A DNA stretch of 64,000 bases from positions 62,001 through 126,000 of the forward strand of contig SADC01000402.1 in the NCBI GenBank assembly GCA_004194705.1, written 5' to 3'. The stretch's first letter is position 1, and the number at the start of each line of letters is the position of its first letter. This document shows, piece by piece, positions 59,215 to 64,000 of the stretch. The stretch is from Ditylenchus dipsaci (lineage: Eukaryota > Nematoda > Chromadorea > Rhabditida > Anguinidae). The translations under genes and the position numbers were made by a program. The notes under the pieces were generated by a model. The model was not told the origin of the DNA. It saw only the letters and a program-made list of their open reading frames with translations, and searched no databases.

Positions 59215-61515
59215 ATACTTTTTTCTAGCGTCAAAATTTTTCTAGCGTCAAAATACGTTTTTCTAGCGTCAAAATACGCCATTCTAGCGTCAAAATACGC
59301 TATTCTAACGTCAAAAGCCAGACCCTTTTCATCTGCCATCAAATGAATTTTTGCCGTGAAAATGCTTTTCTGCGTGTAATAGCTTTTCTGCCATAAATAC
59401 TTCTTTCTACCTTCAAAACTTCCACTGTCAAAGATGTGGTCGTTATTTCCTGTTTTATTTCCTTTTCATTCTACTCAATCCCTATTCCCACATCTTCAAA
59501 ATTATACTCTACGCCACATGATTCAGACCAGACAACTTTTATTCCAAATACCACACTCCAAGAACAAAGCGATAAAAATGAAAACAAAACATATGGACAT
59601 AGCACATCCTCCTCTTCACAGCAGGCCAAACAGTAACAGCAGCTAAAGTATAGTTACCGAGTTTTGCTGTAGCTGTTGGATAAGAGGCGTTGACCATACC
59701 AGACCGAACTACCAGACATACCAGACAAAACAAATAAACATGAACTTGGTCCACGATCCTTGTTCAGCTGCATCCATTGTTCGAGGCAGTTTTCATCTTC
59801 AAAGTGGGCGATAGGATGATAGTTCAGACCAAATTGACGCTTTCTCACTTGTCCAATCTCAATGAAGGCTTCCATGTTGGCTGATAACTGAAATTAAGAA
59901 TGAACACCCGTGAAACACATAGAAACAAGAAATGGCATATGAGAACACAATTTGACGCTAGAATAGCGTATTTTGACGCTAGAAAAACGTATTTTGACGC
60001 TAGAAAAATTTTGACGCTAGAAAAAAGTATTTTGGCGCTAGAAAAGCGTCTTTTGACGCTGGAAAAAAGTATTACTCCTTTTTTTCCACTTTTTGGCGTT
60101 CTGCCCTATGTTATACTTTAGCCACATAGGCTTTATTTTAAAGCCATTTTGTGGTTCTTAAGACATTTTTTAGTCCGGGCTAACGTGCGCTGGCCTACCC
60201 TGAGCCTAAGCCTAAGTTAAAAAAATAAGGCCTAAGTGGCTAAAATATAACATAGGGCAGAACGCCAAAAGTGGAAAAAAAGGCCCTAACGCCTCTACGC
60301 CATTTTTTCTCGTTGTAAAACGACTTTCCACGGCAAAAGAAATAGTGCAAACCTTTTTTTGCTGCTGATTTACGTCTTTTTGCAGCTGATTCACGTCTTT
60401 TTGCAGCTGATTTGGTCTTGCAGCTGATTCACGTCTTTTTGCAGCTGATTTACGTCTTTTTGCAGCTGATTCACCTTTTTTCTGCAGCTGATTTATTTTT
60501 TGTCCAATACCAACCAAATTTTGCCATATTTTGCAAGAATTCGAATTTTTTAGTCAGGAAATAACTTGGATCGGTCAGAATCCCACCTCGGAATGGCCAG
60601 ACCCTGAAACATCCGAACAAGTATCTAAATCCCCTAAATCCGTGCTTAGGGTGGTTAAAGATGGTTGAGAATGGTTCAGGGTGGAATTCTGAGTGATTAA
60701 GCCGATCGGACCGGAATTCTGATCCGCTTAATCGAATTTTCGCAAAAAGTTTACCTTCCCCTTTAGTAAACCCCAAAAACCAACTTTCAGGGTCCTTCTG
60801 GCCATTCCGGGGTGACCGATCCAAGTTATTTCCTGACTAAAAAATTCGAATTCTTGCAAAATATGGCAAAATTTGGTTGGTCTTGGACAGAAAAATAAAT
60901 CCGCTGCAGAAAAAAGGTGAATCAGCTGCAAAAAGACGTAAATCAGCTGCAAAAAGACGTGAATCAGCTGCAAGACCAAATCAGCTGCAAAAAGACGTGA
61001 ATCAGCTGCAAGACCAAATCAGCTGCAAAAAGACGTGAATCAGCTGCAAGACCAAATCAGCTGCAAAAAGACGTGAATCAGCTGCAAGACCAAATCAGCT
61101 GCAAAAAGACGTGAATCAGCTGCAAGACCAATCAGCTGCAAAAAGACGTGAATCAGCTGCAAGACCAAATCAGCTGCAAAAAGACGTGAATCAGCTGCAA
61201 GACCAAATCAGCTGCAAAAAGACGTGAATCAGCTGCAAAAGACGTAAATCAGCAGCAAAAAAAAGGTTGCCCAAGAAAATATGCGCTGCGGCAGAAAAAG
61301 TATTTTAGCGGCAGAAAAAGTTTTTTCTGCGGCAACAAGAAGCTTTTTTACGGCAGAACAAAGTATTTTTACGGCAACAAGAAGTATTTCTGCGGCAAAA
61401 CCTTTTGCGGCAAAAAAAGTATTTTGACGGCAAGAAAAAGTTTTGCCCTGTAAATAATTGGGGCTGTACACCGAAATATACGCGCCAATTCGGTACTTGG
61501 TCGTTTTGGTACGAA
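59215..61515. repeat. Array-bracketed unit 2 carrying the elongase exon (B)
   Basis: Block B counterpart of 18590-20880. Arrays of GCAGCTGATTCACGTC and its complement lie at about 60360-60490 and 60903-61255. Confidence 0.8.
59658..59875 (-). pseudogene. ELOVL-type fatty-acid elongase, first exon (B, unit 2)
   Basis: Block B counterpart of 19034-19252, with the ATG complement at 59873-59875. One T is lost in the codons for NKGSWTK (GATCCTTGTTC). In this copy the frame giving VWYGQRLLSNSYSKTR is open to the donor, which is the reading that points to the elongase family. Confidence 0.6.
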
Positions 61516-62045
61516 ATTTTTCGTGCTGTTACCATAGAATTACTAACCGAAATAACTGCGTATTAAAAAAATCTCTTACTAAAATACCGTTTTTCGTGCT
61601 GCAACGAAAAAATTTCTTACTAAAAATCTCTTACCGAAACAATTCTCACTAAAAAAATTTCGTACCAAAACGACCGCTTACCAAAACGACCAAGTACCAA
61701 ATTGGCGCGTATATTTCGGTGTACAGCCATAATTGGTTGTATATAGGGTTGTCGAATCGAACGTTCGATTTCGAACATTGTTCGAAATATTCGAGATTTT
61801 TCCGAACGTTCGACTTTGAACCGAACGTTCGTTCGACAATTTTCGAACCCGAACTTCGAACCGAACGTTCCTTCGAAAATTTTCGAATTCGAACTTCGAA
61901 TCGAACGTTCGATTCGAAATATATCTAACTTCGTACAAAATACTTTCAATAAGAACTTAGAAACACGAAAAAGATTTTACCAAAACATGCGTAGCATCAA
62001 TGCGCAGCAATTTTAGTGATGATTACATCCAGTTTTACAACAAAC

Positions 62046-62342
62046 TGGTCGTCCACTTGGATCACTTTTTTTTCACTTTTTCGGCTCCAAAACAATTTTT
62101 CTAATTAATTTGAGCATGCTGAAGATGGTTTGACTATGGTAAATCACGTTTTATCGAAAAATTTCAGAATTATTGTGAACTCTTGATTTATCAAGATCAA
62201 GAGTTTACGATAATTCAAAAATTTCTTGATAAAACGTGATTTTGCCATAGTCAAACCATCTTCAGCATGCTCGAATTAGTGCAGAAAAGTTGTTTTGGAA
62301 CCCGAAAAAGTGAAAAAGAAATTTGACCCAAGTGGACGACCA
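62046..62342. mobile_element. Fold-back element, TGGTCGTCCACTTGG family (B)
   Basis: Block B counterpart of 21414-21711. Confidence 0.75.
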
Positions 62343-64000
62343 CTTGGATATCTACCGCGAGGTTGCTGGTTTGAATCCACCTGGGAGCATACCTTTTTTT
62401 GGCGCTACTGTTATATACATACTCCCCCCCCTCCCCCCAAAAAACGCTACTCTAATATACACCATCCCCCCCCCAAAAATCGGACCTACTGTCATATACC
62501 CCCCCCCTAAAACCGACTTTTTTAGGGATGGTCAAAAATCATTTTTATACATAATTTCGCCATAAAAGGATCAGAAAAGCAATTTAAATGGGATTGCGGG
62601 CTGTATGGGAGAGGAAGGGAATAATATAGGGGCCACTTTTTGAGATGGTTGGGATCCTCAGAGTATTAATTCTCTAAGAGTCTAAGGGTACTTTCAAACC
62701 AGAAACTTGTGGTGCAGGCATAAGTATGAGTACTTTTCATGGACCAAGCCGACCAGCGGGGTGGACCCTGCGGGTTTGCACGTAAGCTTAGCACTTTTTG
62801 AGTGCTAGCCTAAATTTTTGGATGCTGGGTCTCTGGCTTGGCCCTGTTAGGGGAAATGCCTTAGGGGAATTGCTCTTCGGTGAAAAAGCAAAGATGTTGA
62901 ACATAGAGTACTGGGGCCTACCGCACAAATAGCTCTGGTATGCATGTTTTTTCATGCATCCAGAGTCACTTTCGAGTGATTTGTGTCTAAGGTATGTGGG
63001 TGTGCGCATCTCAACTAGTTAGAGATGCGCGCACGCACTTACCTTAGACATGATTCCGAGAAGCATACTTGATTATAAAATGCATATAGAGTCTATTTTT
63101 GCCACGGCCTGAGTTGAAAAACATGGTATAGCAGCTAAAAAAGGTATATTACAGTAGACCAAATCCAGCTGACCAAACGACCTATTTTTGCAGAAACAAA
63201 GCTTACAAATAGGGTTTCAGGTAATTGGATTGGAAACCTGTGAAATTTCGACTATCTAAATGAAAAATTTCAGTCCTACTTAAAGTTCTGTTTACATAGT
63301 GTTGTACAGCCAGTTAGTAATGGCCTATATCGGTGGTATTTTATATCGAGGGTCAACTGTATTAGATATTTTATTGATCACTTTGTTCAGTGCGGAAAGT
63401 GTTGTTTCTATAAACGCTTTTATTAAACTAAAAATTATTTTGGAAACAAATCTTGCAAAGACCAATTGTTTCTCATTTGAATTTATTGTTGAATGACTCT
63501 TTGCTCAGTTGAATTTTTTCTAAGTTAGTTTGTGCTCAGTTGTGGGTGTGCCTATGCGACTTTCAATTAAATTCATTGAAATCTTAGGCCATGGCCAAAA
63601 AATATTGGATGTAGCAAGTGTAGTTAAAGGGCCATTGCCGTCCCCGACAACGAGAATTTCAAATGTTTGAATTCGCGCGGGACAGTTTAATTTAAACATT
63701 TGAAATTCTCGTTGTCGGGACGGCAATGGTCCTTTAAGGTAGTAAAGTGGTAGTAAAGTACAGAGAAACCACGGGGAAGAAGGCAGGTATTTTTTAAATT
63801 TCACGTTCAACAAAGGTTTCAAAACAAATTACGCCTCCACCTACGCTTAAAAACATAAGTTGGGACCTGTGCGTGTCCTTAGATAAAGGTTTGACTGTAT
63901 TGGCTATCAAATAAGCCAAACTTTTCTGAGCGAGTAAAAAAGCTTGCGAGATTCCATTGTAAGTCGCATTAAAATCAATTGTTGCACAAACTGTCACGTC

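Larger units (their letters stand above)
39815..64000 (+). repeat. Block B: second copy of the ~23-24 kb duplication
   Basis: Block B matches 1-23362 from its first to its last base in the window. It stops about 420 bp short of where the AP-1 mu gene would begin if the match continued. Its left limit is not fixed, because block A is cut at base 1. B has a private 2242-bp insertion and lacks the 1100-bp hAT element of A. Confidence 0.93.

Overview
The window is eukaryotic: genes are split by short introns (48-60 nt, GT...TTTTCAG/TTTTAG), and AT-rich DNA is packed with fold-back (inverted-repeat) DNA transposons. It suggests a small invertebrate, most likely a nematode. The reasons are intron style, an RPS19 whose N-terminus reads TSVKDVDQ, and kinase exons of the CK1/tau-tubulin-kinase-like type that is expanded in nematodes. 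No species can be named. Many single-base deletions, often in homopolymers, break otherwise well conserved reading frames. This looks like a long-read assembly with residual consensus errors.

Layout. Block A (1-23362) and block B (39815-64000) are two near-identical copies in the same orientation; both run off the window. Between them lies about 16 kb of sequence present once here. Each block holds, in order: two or three exons of a CK1/TTBK-like kinase; the right end of a hAT transposon; the last exon of RPS19; a complete minus-strand RBM39/CAPER-type splicing-factor gene (A 7538-13787, B 48199-54440); then two tandem units that each carry one ELOVL-type fatty-acid-elongase exon between arrays of short repeats. 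After block A come AP-1 mu-subunit exons (23785-28366), a 17-N gap, a broken hAT transposase (28.5-29.2 kb), several fold-back elements, an unrecognised minus-strand exon (34.5 kb) and the first three exons of RPS19 (35538-35964).

Main results. (1) The apparent RPS19 intron is filled by an 8.0-kb composite hAT-like element (36181-44182) with an exact 8-bp target duplication, TTTATCAA. It contains a hAT transposase remnant and the truncated kinase exons. (2) Comparing A with B gives clean empty/filled sites: a 1100-bp hAT element only in A (8-bp duplication) and a 2242-bp GTTACGCG-rich element only in B (3-bp duplication). (3) Palindromic elements share a related core but carry different terminal tandem arrays; one set of these arrays brackets the elongase exon, present four times here. 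(4) RBM39 has different one-base losses in A and B, so the two copies together support one intact frame.

Limits: all homologies were recognised by eye. Exon joins of the host genes were judged from splice signals and reading frame, not from transcripts. Smaller fold-back elements are given to within a few bases.
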